Assembly: GCF_026151205.1 (NCBI RefSeq)
Contig: NC_087079.1
Location: 13,952,445 to 14,012,444 of the forward strand
Origin: Bolinopsis microptera
Taxonomy: Eukaryota > Ctenophora > Tentaculata > Lobata > Bolinopsidae
Length of the DNA: 60,000 nt
Direction: 5' to 3'
Positions within the stretch are counted from its first letter, which is position 1, and every line of letters begins with the position of its first letter. Made by a program: the position numbers and the translations under genes. Positions 19,118 through 28,594 of this stretch are shown here, piece after piece. The notes below the pieces were generated by a model. That model had not been told where the DNA came from, did not search any database, and was given only the letters and a program-made list of their open reading frames with translations.

Positions 19118-22100
19118 TTAAGTCACCCCGGTCTGATCCAGCTCTTCCGGCACAATTAAGCGTTTGGTGCGGTTTGCGAAATTGACAATTGTGGTGATGT
19201 GTTGGTTGTCGAATATGTCATTGACAGAGAGGTAGTAGTCCTGGAAATATTGACCTCTGATTTGGGCAATAGCTGGACACTGTCCAAGGAAGTGTGAGAC
19301 AGTTTCCTCTCCGTCGCCGCACATAGGACAAGCACTGGTGTTTGATTTGCAAATGGTGTGAAGGTGTTTGTTTAAGCCGCAGTGACCCGTGATGAGGTGA
19401 ACTGCAGTTCTGTAATCTTGTCTGTTTTTGCTGAGTGTAGTGTTGAGGTTTTTGATGATTTTGGCATGCTTGTGGCCGAGTGTCAGTTTGGTGTGTCTGG
19501 GACCGTCAGTTAACCAAGTTTCCTGATTCAGTCTGTTGACTTTGTTGTCGATTTGACGCTTGATGTAGGATTGTGGAATTGGACACTTCAAAGTGGATTC
19601 ACTGGTTGTACCAAGCTTGGCCAGCTCATCTGCTTTTTCGTTCCCCCACAATCCGATGTGTGCTGCAATCCATCGTATCTCTAGCGTGTTGTTGGATCCG
19701 AGTGCATTAAGAGAGTCGTAACAGTCTCTTGTAGTTCTACTCCGCGTTGAAAGCGCAGAGATAGCTTGTATAGATGAGAGACTGTCAGACCATATGATGA
19801 TATGTGTGTTGGTATAGGTAGAGAGATATTTGCAAGCTTCAATGATGGCGGTGAGCTCTGTTTGGTAAACAGTGCAATAATCAGGGAGCTTGAATGATCT
19901 TTCTTCAAGGGTGGTGTTATTGTTGTCAGTTGTGATGATATAGCCAGCCCCGCATCCTGAGTCTGTGAGTGACCCGTCAGTGTAGCAGGTGATCGTTTCA
20001 CTGGTAATGTTGTCAATGGTGTTTTGAAGTGAATTTCTATATTCAGTGTTATCGGCTCCAGGAGTTGTGACGGTGAAGTGCCGTCCCAGCATCATGGTTG
20101 GTGTTGTTAGGTCTCTCGTTGCTCTAGGTGGAATAATGAGATCTGCCATGAATTGTTTGTTGATAGTGGTATGATTTTTGATAGTTCCCTTCCTGAAGGC
20201 GATAGTTTCAAGAGTGAGGCTGCCATAAGCTTGTAGCCTGGCCGCACCCTTTGCTGCTTCGCCTTGCAGGAACAGTATGATGTCAGAAGTGTCGGTGAGG
20301 TGATTCAATGCGATAAAAGGTGTGCTTGGCATGGCACCAGACATCATTCTGAGTGCCAATGCCTGAACACGTTTGAGTTTCTTCGCGTTATAGTCCGTTT
20401 GAGTGGCCCTGATCCATATACTACAGCAGTAGGATAGGATTGGACGGATGACAGCCGTGTACATCCATTTGCATGTTTTGGGGCTCATACCCCATGTGGG
20501 GCCGACAGCTCTTCGACATTGCATGAGGGATGCCGTGGCTTTTTTGGTGGTGTTGATGATATGTTCATTGAAGTTGAGTTTGCTGTCCAAGGTCACTCCT
20601 AGAAATTTAGCAGACTTGGAAAGACCTATAATGTTGTTGCCAACTGTTATAGGTCTTAGAGTCCACTTACTATTCCAGGTAAACATGACTATCTGAGTTT
20701 TAAGGGCGCTAATAGATAGCTCTTTGGTTCTGCACCAATTTTCTATCGTTTTAATAGTTTTGCATGTTCGGTCCCAGATGATGTCTAAATCATCCCCTTC
20801 CGCTAGAGACAACAGATCATCCGCAAAGGCTTGCAGGTAACCCGGGATGTCTTTTGCGGTAAAGGAAAGGAGATCGTCGACTACCAGGTTCCAGAGAAAA
20901 GGAGAGAGAATGCCTCCTTGGGGGCAACCTCGCCTGATCCGTACCCTTCTCGACTTATCCTTATGATTTAGTGTGATGAATCGATTGGTTACCATGTTGA
21001 TGATCCACTGCGCTGTAGCCAAGTCCACTTTCGTAGCCTTGACTGCTTCAGAGATAGCCTTGAACGAGACATTGTCGAAGGCGCCCTCTATATCTAGAAA
21101 GACACCTAGGACATATCCTTTCTTGGCTATTCTGCGCTCAATGGTGTGAGTAACTTTATGAAGTGCCGCTTCTGTGGAGCAGCCCTTCTTAAAGCCGAAT
21201 TGTCGTTTGTTGATATCATTAGCTATGTTAAGGTCATGTTGCATATGCCATAAGATCACTTTCTCCTGCAACTTTAACATCACAGGCGAAAGAGTGATCG
21301 TTCGAAATGACTTAGCTTTGTTGTAGTCGGTTTTTCCAGGCTTAGGGAGAAAGATTCCAAGAGAGTCCCTCCACAAAGTTGGGATGTGTTGCGTTTCATG
21401 GTTTTTTGTCATAATGTTTTTTGTTATGTCTTTGATATGAGCCCAGGCTTTCTGGAATATGATAGGTTTTAGAGTGTCAGGTCCTGCAGCCTTCAAGGGA
21501 TCGAAGGATAGGAGAGCCTTTTCGATTCTTTCAGGGCTGTAGATTTTGTCTAGTAAGTCTGTGGAGATGGGTAAGGGGCAGAGAGGCGGAACTGGCGGAT
21601 CAGTAACACTATCCTTGAAGTGGGTTTGTGTCATGACCTCCAGTGTCTCCTCTGCGTTTTTGGTGAGTTCGCCATTTGGTTTATAAACGGCTTCAAGTTT
21701 GTTATTGGTGTCAGTACAGGTTTTCAGAATCTTGTTCATCCTTCCAGATTCCTTAACCGATTCTGTGTCTGCGCAGAATTTCCGCCACGCATTGCGCTGG
21801 GAGTTGGACAGGATCTTGTTGTATTGCTTGTTGCTTTCTCTAAGAGCGAGCCACGAAGCATCAGTTTTGATTCGACGAGCTGTGATGAGTTTGCGTCTTA
21901 TACCCCTCTGTGCTTCCTCAACTTCTCGAGTTAGCCAGGGTGGTTTTCTGACAGCGCTGGAGATGTAAGTAATGGGACATGCCTCCTCGAAGGCCGCTCG
22001 GAGAGCAGTATTAATGGTGTTAACTTTGTGATCAATGTCGTGTGGTGTGTTAACGCAGGTGTTGTGGAGATCATTGTTGTTGTAAAGAATCTCGTCAAAT

Positions 22101-22927
22101 TTCGCCCAGTCAGTGTTCTTGACTAGGCGTATTTGTCTTGGTTCTTTTTTGGGACCAGAAGTAATGTCGAACATGATATATCTGTGATCGGAGTTTGAGT
22201 AAAGATCACTAACGTGCCAGTTACTGATCAGTTCAGCCCCCAGTTGGTTGGTAATAGTGAGGTCAATGATGGAATTATGACCTCGTGAGTTGAGGAATGT
22301 TGGAGTTGAACCTTTGTTGGAACAGGAGAGCCCTAGCGACGAGAGGAAATCAAGTAGTTCCTCTCCTCTTCTATTGCACAACCTGTTACCCCAAAGAGTG
22401 TGTTGGGAGTTGGTGTCAGAGCCTATTATGAGTGGTATTTTGTTGTCTATAGCGTATTTGGCTAGAGGTGTGGTTTCGTGGGATGGAGCTGGTCCATTAA
22501 TATCCATGTACGAAGCTGCCAGAATTACTTCTGTCGAGCTAAGTTGAATCTTAATAGCAACTTGATCCGGGGTTGTGAATTGCGATAGTTCCCAACTTTT
22601 TTCAGCTAGGTTTTTGTGTATTACTATGGCGGCACGGGGCCTAATGTCCCCAACTTTGTAATAATACTCGGTTAGTTCTTTGCTTATTGGTGGAATTAGG
22701 TGTTTGTTATTAGTGTATGGTTCAGTCGCTAGTACAATAGGATTTTTCCTGCCATGAGTGTTCACCAGCAGGGTTTTCCAAGCGTTGTACTTGCGTTTAA
22801 GGTTGATTTGAGTAACAGAGTAATATTCATGATGAGTTTTACCTGTTTTTTTGGTATTGGGGACGTGGCGTGCAGCACCTGCAGTTACCCTCACCGGTCG
22901 GGTACTAGGACCTTTTGGATTGGGCAC
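19118..22927 (-). CDS. LINE ORF2: APE endonuclease, reverse transcriptase, RNase H, CCHC
   Basis: 1269 residues, uninterrupted. The endonuclease occupies ~35-255: TQINLKRKYNAW, ATEPYT, IIGSDTNSQHTLWG, SIIDLTITN, SDHRYIMFD. Reverse transcriptase spans ~480-780: SFRTITLSPVMLKLQEKVIL, QFGFKKGCSTEAALHKV, FLDIEGAFDNV, GCPQGGILSPFLWNLVVDDL, and the catalytic AFADDLLSLAEG. RNase H is at ~980-1110 with all four acidic positions visible: CYTDGS, YQTELTAI, IWSDS, and GNEKADELAKLG. The C-terminus has CPMCGDGEETVSHFLGQC, the CCHC-type ending usual for this group. The start MPNPKGPSTRP overlaps the ORF1 end by 23 bp, so ORF2 is probably translated by reinitiation or from the overlap. Catalytically complete as far as can be seen. 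Confidence 0.93.
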   Translation of the reverse strand: MPNPKGPSTRPVRVTAGAARHVPNTKKTGKTHHEYYSVTQINLKRKYNAWKTLLVNTHGRKNPIVLATEPYTNNKHLIPPISKELTEYYYKVGDIRPRAAIVIHKNLAEKSWELSQFTTPDQVAIKIQLSSTEVILAASYMDINGPAPSHETTPLAKYAIDNKIPLIIGSDTNSQHTLWGNRLCNRRGEELLDFLSSLGLSCSNKGSTPTFLNSRGHNSIIDLTITNQLGAELISNWHVSDLYSNSDHRYIMFDITSGPKKEPRQIRLVKNTDWAKFDEILYNNNDLHNTCVNTPHDIDHKVNTINTALRAAFEEACPITYISSAVRKPPWLTREVEEAQRGIRRKLITARRIKTDASWLALRESNKQYNKILSNSQRNAWRKFCADTESVKESGRMNKILKTCTDTNNKLEAVYKPNGELTKNAEETLEVMTQTHFKDSVTDPPVPPLCPLPISTDLLDKIYSPERIEKALLSFDPLKAAGPDTLKPIIFQKAWAHIKDITKNIMTKNHETQHIPTLWRDSLGIFLPKPGKTDYNKAKSFRTITLSPVMLKLQEKVILWHMQHDLNIANDINKRQFGFKKGCSTEAALHKVTHTIERRIAKKGYVLGVFLDIEGAFDNVSFKAISEAVKATKVDLATAQWIINMVTNRFITLNHKDKSRRVRIRRGCPQGGILSPFLWNLVVDDLLSFTAKDIPGYLQAFADDLLSLAEGDDLDIIWDRTCKTIKTIENWCRTKELSISALKTQIVMFTWNSKWTLRPITVGNNIIGLSKSAKFLGVTLDSKLNFNEHIINTTKKATASLMQCRRAVGPTWGMSPKTCKWMYTAVIRPILSYCCSIWIRATQTDYNAKKLKRVQALALRMMSGAMPSTPFIALNHLTDTSDIILFLQGEAAKGAARLQAYGSLTLETIAFRKGTIKNHTTINKQFMADLIIPPRATRDLTTPTMMLGRHFTVTTPGADNTEYRNSLQNTIDNITSETITCYTDGSLTDSGCGAGYIITTDNNNTTLEERSFKLPDYCTVYQTELTAIIEACKYLSTYTNTHIIIWSDSLSSIQAISALSTRSRTTRDCYDSLNALGSNNTLEIRWIAAHIGLWGNEKADELAKLGTTSESTLKCPIPQSYIKRQIDNKVNRLNQETWLTDGPRHTKLTLGHKHAKIIKNLNTTLSKNRQDYRTAVHLITGHCGLNKHLHTICKSNTSACPMCGDGEETVSHFLGQCPAIAQIRGQYFQDYYLSVNDIFDNQHITTIVNFANRTKRLIVPEELDQTGVT

Positions 22928-23993
22928 TGTGTCGGGGGGCTGGTCGAAGTCGAATAGCAGCAGCCAGCGTTTCCGGGAGAAAACTGTGTTTCTCTAAGAA
23001 TGTCTCACCCGAAGGTGAGACATCCACCCAGATCCGCTGCCTCTGTTTAAACTCCGTCGACGGGCCCCCACCTTCATGTAGCTGCACAGCCACTGCCTCC
23101 CAGATGTTGGTGATCTGTATCCTATTCCACGGTGGGGTAGGATTGAGAGATAATGCGTTGTTGTGTATCAGTATATGGGAGATTATGTGCGCGTTCCCGC
23201 GCAATGTTGTTGAAATAGGTCCTTTAATCACAATAATGTCTGATGTTAAACGTAAATCAGGAAACCTGATCCGCTCTGCGAAAATCAATGTCTCATCTGT
23301 GTGATACATCTCATTACCGCTATCAGTCATGATTGTTTTGTAAATCCGGAGTTGTAGTATAGGGGTAATAGTGGTGGATTCCTTGGTGGTTGCTGAACGA
23401 GCACAGCCCCGATTGAAACCAGCACCCTCGCAACAAGGCTGTGAAGCCTGTGCAAGTGTGCCAATCCCACACGAGGCCGGCTCAGTCCCGCCTCCTCCAC
23501 TGGTAATCCGGAGTTGTAGTGTAGGTGTAGTAGTGGTGGATTCCTTGGTGGTTGCTGAACGAGCACAGCCCCGATAGGAACCAGCACCATCGCAGCAAGG
23601 CTGTGAAGCCTGCGCAAGTGTGCCAATCCCACACGAGGCCGGCTCAGTCCCGCCTCCTCCACTGGTAATCCGGTGTTGTAGTGTAGGTGTAGTAGTGGTG
23701 GATTCCTTGGTGGTTGCTGAACGAGCACAGCCCCGATAGGAACCAGCACCATCGCAGCAAGGCTGTGAAGCCTGCGCAAGTGTGCCAATCCCACACGAGG
23801 CCAGCTCAGTCCTGCCTCCTCCACTGGTAATCCGGTGTTGTAGTCCAAGTGTATTAGTGAGAGTTTTAACACTTTCTGCGAATCGTAGAAAGATGTTTGT
23901 TTTACTACCGCGACAGTAATGATATGCCGCTAATAAGGTAAAGGTAAAACGGGTGCTAATGATCGGTATTAAGGGCCCGACCTTGAAGTACAC
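22905..23993 (-). CDS. LINE ORF1 frame with 54-residue tandem repeats
   Basis: A 362-codon open frame. The first ~55 and last ~145 residues are non-repetitive; between them are three 54-residue repeats (SGGGGTEPASCGIGTLAQAS, GCARSATTKESTTTTPT). The C-terminal part (IRFPDLRLTSDIIVIKG, IWEAVAVQLHEG, QRIWVDVSPSGETFLEKHSF) looks like real coding sequence. I see no CCHC knuckle or RRM. True translation may start at the internal Met at about 23330 (MTDSGNEMYHTDE), leaving the repeat as 5'UTR monomers. A second frame across the repeats is also open, which favours non-coding promoter-like monomers. Function by analogy with ORF1 proteins: nucleic-acid binding in the RNP. Confidence 0.6.
   Translation of the reverse strand: MYFKVGPLIPIISTRFTFTLLAAYHYCRGSKTNIFLRFAESVKTLTNTLGLQHRITSGGGRTELASCGIGTLAQASQPCCDGAGSYRGCARSATTKESTTTTPTLQHRITSGGGGTEPASCGIGTLAQASQPCCDGAGSYRGCARSATTKESTTTTPTLQLRITSGGGGTEPASCGIGTLAQASQPCCEGAGFNRGCARSATTKESTTITPILQLRIYKTIMTDSGNEMYHTDETLIFAERIRFPDLRLTSDIIVIKGPISTTLRGNAHIISHILIHNNALSLNPTPPWNRIQITNIWEAVAVQLHEGGGPSTEFKQRQRIWVDVSPSGETFLEKHSFLPETLAAAIRLRPAPRHSAQSKRS
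23346..23832. repeat. 162-bp tandem repeat, three copies, in the LINE 5' region
   Basis: Anchors such as CCGGAGTTGTAGT recur at 23346, 23508 and 23670 (start of a fourth near 23832), spaced exactly 162 bp. Copies 2 and 3 are nearly identical; copy 1 is more diverged. The layout recalls the promoter monomers of mouse L1. Confidence 0.9.
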
Positions 23994-24700
23994 ACCCTGA
24001 ACTTCTAAAACCCTATATGCTCAGGTGTGAGTGAAGGCTGTGAGAGCTCCAAAAGAAAAAGGGATCAAATGAGGTAAAGGAAGACGGTTGGCACGTGCGA
24101 CCTACGTTCAGTTTTGCTCAGCTGAACAGTACAGCTTAGTCTCGGCTGGTCTTGTGATGCCGATTAAGCCCCCTTACCACGGCAAGGTCATTTGCTTTGG
24201 ATAAAGCACCATTACCAATCACTATAGGTGAGAGAAACAGGATAGGATTGGGTCCTGGGCAGTAACTCCAGAGCAAATGGGCAGAGTCATAAGTGGTGCT
24301 CTAGTGCTCAGGATTGACTCTGCCGCTGTACTTTAAATCAATAAGTACCTACACGTGTGACAGACGCCCCAGCCGACAAGCCCCCTGACGCGATGCATGC
24401 GAGCCCAGAACAGAGTGCCTACACCCAGTGTCACGCCATGCTAAGACAACGCCGCCAGCTATCGACCCGGATGCTATCCCCACGAGCTACCTAGCGACTT
24501 TCGTCGCTTGGGTGCTCAATGTGGACTGCCTCCGTTACGACCACCAGCTTCGCCACTCAGCACAGCGGTCCCCTGGCTTCAGCCATCCACCCCAGTCTCA
24601 GCACACACCACACTGGGAACCACCAACCAGCACATCCAGACCCACATGCCAGGCCTCATCGAAACTACCTGGTCTTTTGCCCGGAACCAGACAAAAGGGG

Positions 24701-24712
24701 GGATCTCGGTCC
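24701..24712. repeat. Target-site duplication, 5' side of the I/Jockey-type LINE
   Basis: GGATCTCGGTCC, identical to 18875-18886. The following TT also matches, but the other side is indistinguishable from poly(A). Confidence 0.93.
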
Positions 24713-24887
24713 TTGCTAGTAACTATACTATATAACCTGAAACATAGCTGCACTGTTATAGTGACGAATTATTGCCTTCCCTATAAAACTTGTGAACGCT
24801 TAAACCAAAAACCTTTACTCAGCATTTACTTTACATAAATACGAGTAAAATAAATACGAGCGAGAAAAGTAAAATATTCCTCCTCAG

Positions 24888-24994
24888 GTGCCAGAATTTA
24901 GCGTACGTTAGTTTCTGCTACAGCGAGTTTGTCACGGATGCTGGGGTGGAGTTGCTGGGGAACATGCAAGCTCTCAGATCTTTGGATCTTTCAG
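24888..24994 (+). CDS. FBXL13: FBXL13-like gene, LRR exon f
   Basis: Acceptor TCCTCAG, donor TCAG|GTAACA. The first base completes the Arg codon from exon e across the 22.3-kb intron. Encodes CQNLAYVSFCYSEFVTDAGV and ...LRSLDLSG, equivalent to vertebrate CPNLNYLSLRNCEHLTAQGI. Leaves in phase 1. Confidence 0.87.
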
Positions 24995-25146
24995 GTAACA
25001 ATTACTCTTCCACTTCTAGCTAACTAAAGTACATTAATTTTTCAAATCTAAATCTAAATCTAATTTTTCTTCAGTACTTCAAATGGCATAAGTTCTTGTC
25101 TTTGATCTCTCACCATTTGTGTGTTGAATCTCTGTCGTTATTTCAG

Positions 25147-25264
25147 GTTGTGCTGTAGGTGACGCCGGTTTAGCATCGCTCGGTAACAACCCCAACTTCA
25201 GGAACATCTCCCTTTCAGAGTGCAACCAAATAACGGATGTTGGTATCCAGAAAATGTGCTCCAG
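25147..25264 (+). CDS. FBXL13: FBXL13-like gene, LRR exon g
   Basis: Acceptor ATTTCAG, encodes GCAVGDAGLASLGNN and ISLSECNQITDVGIQKMC, matching vertebrate ELSVSECYRITDDGIQAFC. The obvious donor CCAG|GTTTGT leaves in phase 2, which does not match the phase-0 start of exon h. A weaker donor TTT|GTTATC at 25269 would keep frame but add one Phe. See findings. Confidence 0.8.
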
Positions 25265-25472
25265 GTTTGTTATCTACTGATATTTTCCTTAGTTTTGACA
25301 CTAACATAATAGCATAGCGGGGACGGAATGACCATGACGCCCAGAATCGGATCTACTCGCTCATAATTAATTGTCTCAAAATTATTGAAATAATTATCGA
25401 GGAAAACAAAAACAAAACTTTTACACGACACACTGTAGACCTTCGACTGTGATTTAGAACTAGAAATACAGG

Positions 25473-25761
25473 CAGTGGCGTAACGTTGCCTGTTGGCGCC
25501 CCCCTGCCGAAAAAAGCGCCCCCCTGTTGGCGCCCCCTCCCCTTTTGGTGCCCCTCCCTAAAATTGAACGAATTAGGTGATTTTAGAGAATACGCCGGTA
25601 AAATCTCTAAAAAAGTGTGTATCTAGAGCAAAACGCCCAGTTTTGCTAGTACTTTAGTTAAGTTTTCGAAATTGTCCCACATTCAAACGACGATTTGGCG
25701 CCCCCCTAAGACGGCGCCCCGCTGCACAGCGGGGTCAGCAGGGCCTTTCGTTACGCCACTG
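25473..25761. mobile_element. hAT-type MITE, 289 bp
   Basis: Terminal inverted repeats CAGTGGCGTAACG / CGTTACGCCACTG and an exact 8-bp target duplication AATACAGG at 25465-25472 and 25762-25769. Both traits are typical of hAT transposons. The interior is rich in GGCGCCCCCCT motifs; no coding. Confidence 0.93.
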
Positions 25762-25769
25762 AATACAGG

Positions 25770-27164
25770 AACAGCAAATGACAAACAGGAACTGAACAGC
25801 TTAAGAGAGATATATCCGATCACAATAGCTGAGAAGAATAACGTAAGGCTCATTATAGGCATTGTTCTAGAACGGTGATGATTTTAATTATAATTGGTAC
25901 TCATTAAACTGTTAAAGCTGTTTGGTCCCAATTATCCCAATTATGCAAAATCGCCTTAACATGCTCAAAACCATGCTTTGGGGTGCTTTACTTGTAGCTA
26001 CTAGTCTCCTGAACACAAATATAAAGTTTTATCAAAATTTGATAAAAATTGGCTGAGTTATGAGCAAAATACTATATGACCATATTTGGGCATACGCGCC
26101 AATTTTTATAGATTTTAGCCCATAACTTAGCCAATTATCAATATTTTTGGATGAGACAAATTTTATATGTTAGGTAAGCCTATACTTCACATTCTCTATG
26201 AATATCAGCACAATATATACCTAACTGTGGATTCTGTGTTCAAATAATGGCAAAAAAGAACAAAATTGCCCATATCTCAGTTCGCGATATTCGCGAAACT
26301 GATTTCGCTCAAAATAATATAACTCAATATGGTTTCAATATTTTTTAATGAAATTTTCAGAATCAACGTAGAATTGCCTGAGAAACTTAAGTTATGGAGT
26401 AGAATTTTAAGTCAGGCTTTTTAAACAAATTTAGCGGCCAAATTCTAAAATTTTCAGGGTATTTTTGGAAAAAATAAATTTTTTCATTTCTCATTTTCAG
26501 CCCTTCTGATATATTTTGAGGTCTTCTAAGTGCTTTTAAACGTCTTTTCGGGGGAAAATACTCCAGGAAACATCTCCTGATACAACAAAATGACCTAGAA
26601 GGGGTCTATTATAGCCTGACCCCCTTCGCGGACCACTGTGGACCTCATAGTCATAGACATGAGTCATGACCTACAAAGGCCCCTTTTAATAAGTCGATAT
26701 ACTTCTAGATACAGTGCAAGTGGTACGATAGAGTGGTCATTACCAAGACATCCGGGCAGAATATAAATTTAATCAATAGTCATTGCTAAAAACTAAATAT
26801 TTTGATGGTTAGGTGAATTTAAATCTGCGATGTGCGCCCTCACGGCTCACCGTTATCTCTCCAATTTGGGTTGATCGTGAAAGATTGTTGAAACAAAGCT
26901 ATTCAAAACTATTGTTTGCCGAAGAGCAGTATTAGGGTCGTCCGGAAAGGTCATCCTCGCAGGACAAAACTATTCAGTTCGATTAAACAACCACTAAATT
27001 ATAAATAGTACACAAAGGCCATCAGTTTTACCCCGGACAAAATCCTTTGACGATTCCAACCCCTATACAGATACTAGGGCCTAGTGTTAAAGTCTTTACT
27101 GTTTTTATATTAGTTTATTTCATATGAAGTACGTATTAATAAACTAACCACTTTTCCAATTCAG
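25770..27164. other. Intron sequence, AT-rich, no gene
   Basis: Rest of the intron between FBXL13 exons g and h. Around 25920-26620 it has runs such as AATTTGATAAAAATTGGCTGAG whose complements recur some 100 bp on, suggesting an old, decayed foldback sequence. Boundaries could not be fixed. Confidence 0.45.
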
Positions 27165-27284
27165 ACTCCTTCTCTCGAAACGTTGGACATCTCTTACTGT
27201 GTGAACGTTACTGATTACGCCACCAAATTCCTCGCCTTTTCCTGTCGAGAACTTGTCAGGCTTAACATAGCCGGCTGCACTCAG
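27165..27284 (+). CDS. FBXL13: FBXL13-like gene, LRR exon h
   Basis: Acceptor AATTCAG, donor CAG|GTCAAT, 40 codons in phase 0. Encodes TPSLETLDISYCVNVTDYAT and ...LVRLNIAGCTQ, equivalent to vertebrate LEHLDVSYCSQLSD and SLSIAGCPK. Joins in frame to exon i. Confidence 0.85.
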
Positions 27285-27489
27285 GTCAATTGATTTTCCT
27301 TTTGCACAGTTTCAATAATATTTACACCTTCATTTTGAATTACGCGTACCAGGAACCATACTTGGATACGTTTTTCAAATAAAAAATGTACGTCAACACA
27401 CGGTTTATAAAATTAAGAACGTTAACTCTATAGTTCCCTACCAGTACTATCACAAAAGTAAACCTACAAACTAAAAATGTTTTTTTTAG

Positions 27490-27652
27490 TTGACGGATAC
27501 GAGTGTGTCTTATATCTCGGGAGGTTGCCACTACTTGTCCCACCTAAACATGTCCAACATAACCAACATGACTGACAAGGCTTTACGGTTCTGAGACGTG
27601 GTTGCAAACTTCTTCAAAGACTCAACGTTACTATCTGTCCTAACATTACATA
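27490..27652 (+). CDS. FBXL13: FBXL13-like gene, LRR exon i, with a 1-bp frameshift
   Basis: Acceptor after a T run (TTTTTTTAG), donor ACATA|GTAAGT. Encodes LTDTSVSYISGGCHYLSHLN (vertebrate: ITDSAMEMLSAKCHYLHILD) up to DKALRF, where TGA appears at 27592-27594. One base further the frame LRRGCKLLQRLNVTICPNIT is perfect for the last LRR. A single missing base near 27589-27592 therefore breaks the frame: a real mutation, a polymorphism or a sequencing error. The final exon (after the last LRR) was not found downstream. Confidence 0.8.
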
Positions 27653-28592
27653 GTAAGTGTTCCAGTTAGTACCATGATTCAATAAGTTTGTTCGTAGTTG
27701 AATCTGATGTTTTTGTAATTTTTAGTTTGTACTTCTTAATATCGCAAAGGGTAACTTCGAATTATGTTAATACCTCAGGGCTAGCGATGCCCGATAATAT
27801 TAAACAGAAAGAAATATATCGACATTTAAACTATTTCAGTGGTGCGATACAGCGAGTTGAGACTGGAGGATGCGTTGTAAGCCACAGTATCGATGTTAAG
27901 GAAATGAAACTCGGTCCCATTCTGCCTCTCTCTCAGACCCATAAACGACCAATGAGTGTCGGCTACAGTATTTTCCCCATCCCCAACCACGCGTGACGAG
28001 TGAGCACCCATGAACGAACTGAGTTTAAACTCCCATTGATGTTATTGCTATCAGTCTAAATCTAATTTATTGAATACGCATTTCAAATGCAAAATAGGTT
28101 ATATCTGTATATTTTGCTTGTCACGCTGCATAGCAATTGATGATATTGTTAACGATGACATTTGTGTTTTTACAACACTTCCTCTTAATCCATGAATGAG
28201 ATGATGATAAGGAACAGACAGTACCATTTTGTTGAACGTGTGAAGAGTCAAAAGTACACAAGCAAGAAACCTAAAGTTCGTCGTATTTTTCACTTGATCA
28301 GTTGGTCGTCTCTTTAACTTATTAACTTATTAAGTCACTTGACTTTGAGTCTAAAAATTAGATACGGCATATATAAAATCAGTGCAACGGCAAAACTGAA
28401 ATATTTATTTGGGTTAGGGTTTAAATTTTAAGTGTTCAGATTGATATATTTGACGTTGTCATTTCTATGTAAAAAATGTACAATCCGATTTATTGTTTTA
28501 TGATTTATTAATTGAAGCATTGACTTGTTAATTTTACTGTCGTCATAATTCTTTTACTACTACTAGAGTCTAGAACTAAGCCAATTCGAACC
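27653..28592. other. No gene recognised; presumed FBXL13 last intron or 3' flank
   Basis: AT-rich. Short frames at 27688-27996 and nearby show no family resemblance and no splice-supported continuation. Confidence 0.45.
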
Positions 28593-28594
28593 TA

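Larger units (their letters stand above)
18887..24700 (-). mobile_element. Complete I/Jockey-superfamily non-LTR retrotransposon, about 5.8 kb
   Basis: Full length: exact 12-bp target duplications (GGATCTCGGTCC) at both ends, an 18-nt poly(A) tail at 18887-18904, a 3'UTR of about 210 bp, an intact ORF2 with endonuclease, reverse transcriptase and RNase H, an overlapping ORF1, and a 5' region with a 162-bp tandem repeat. The presence of RNase H places it in the I group in the broad sense (I, Jockey and R1 relatives). Intact frames and perfect duplications indicate a recent, possibly still mobile copy. It sits in the FBXL13 intron, antisense to that gene. Confidence 0.92.
2605..24887 (+). other. 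Giant FBXL13-like intron (22.3 kb) hosting other genes and transposons
   Basis: Defined by the phase-2 donor after exon e and the matching acceptor before exon f. The encoded LRRs on either side are consecutive in vertebrate FBXL13, so no exon is missing between them. The intron contains a split BTB gene and an F-lectin/Ig gene, both on the opposite strand, two LINEs and a satellite block. The gene-free stretch 2684-3558 is AT-rich with nothing recognisable. Confidence 0.8.

Noticed and set aside
24428-24838. Several plus-strand frames after the LINE
   Set aside because: They overlap the 5'UTR of the minus-strand LINE and its target duplication, and share no motifs with known proteins.
27688-27996. 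102-codon plus frame after the last FBXL13 exon
   Set aside because: Not in phase with the exon i donor and shows no match to the FBXL13 C-terminus.
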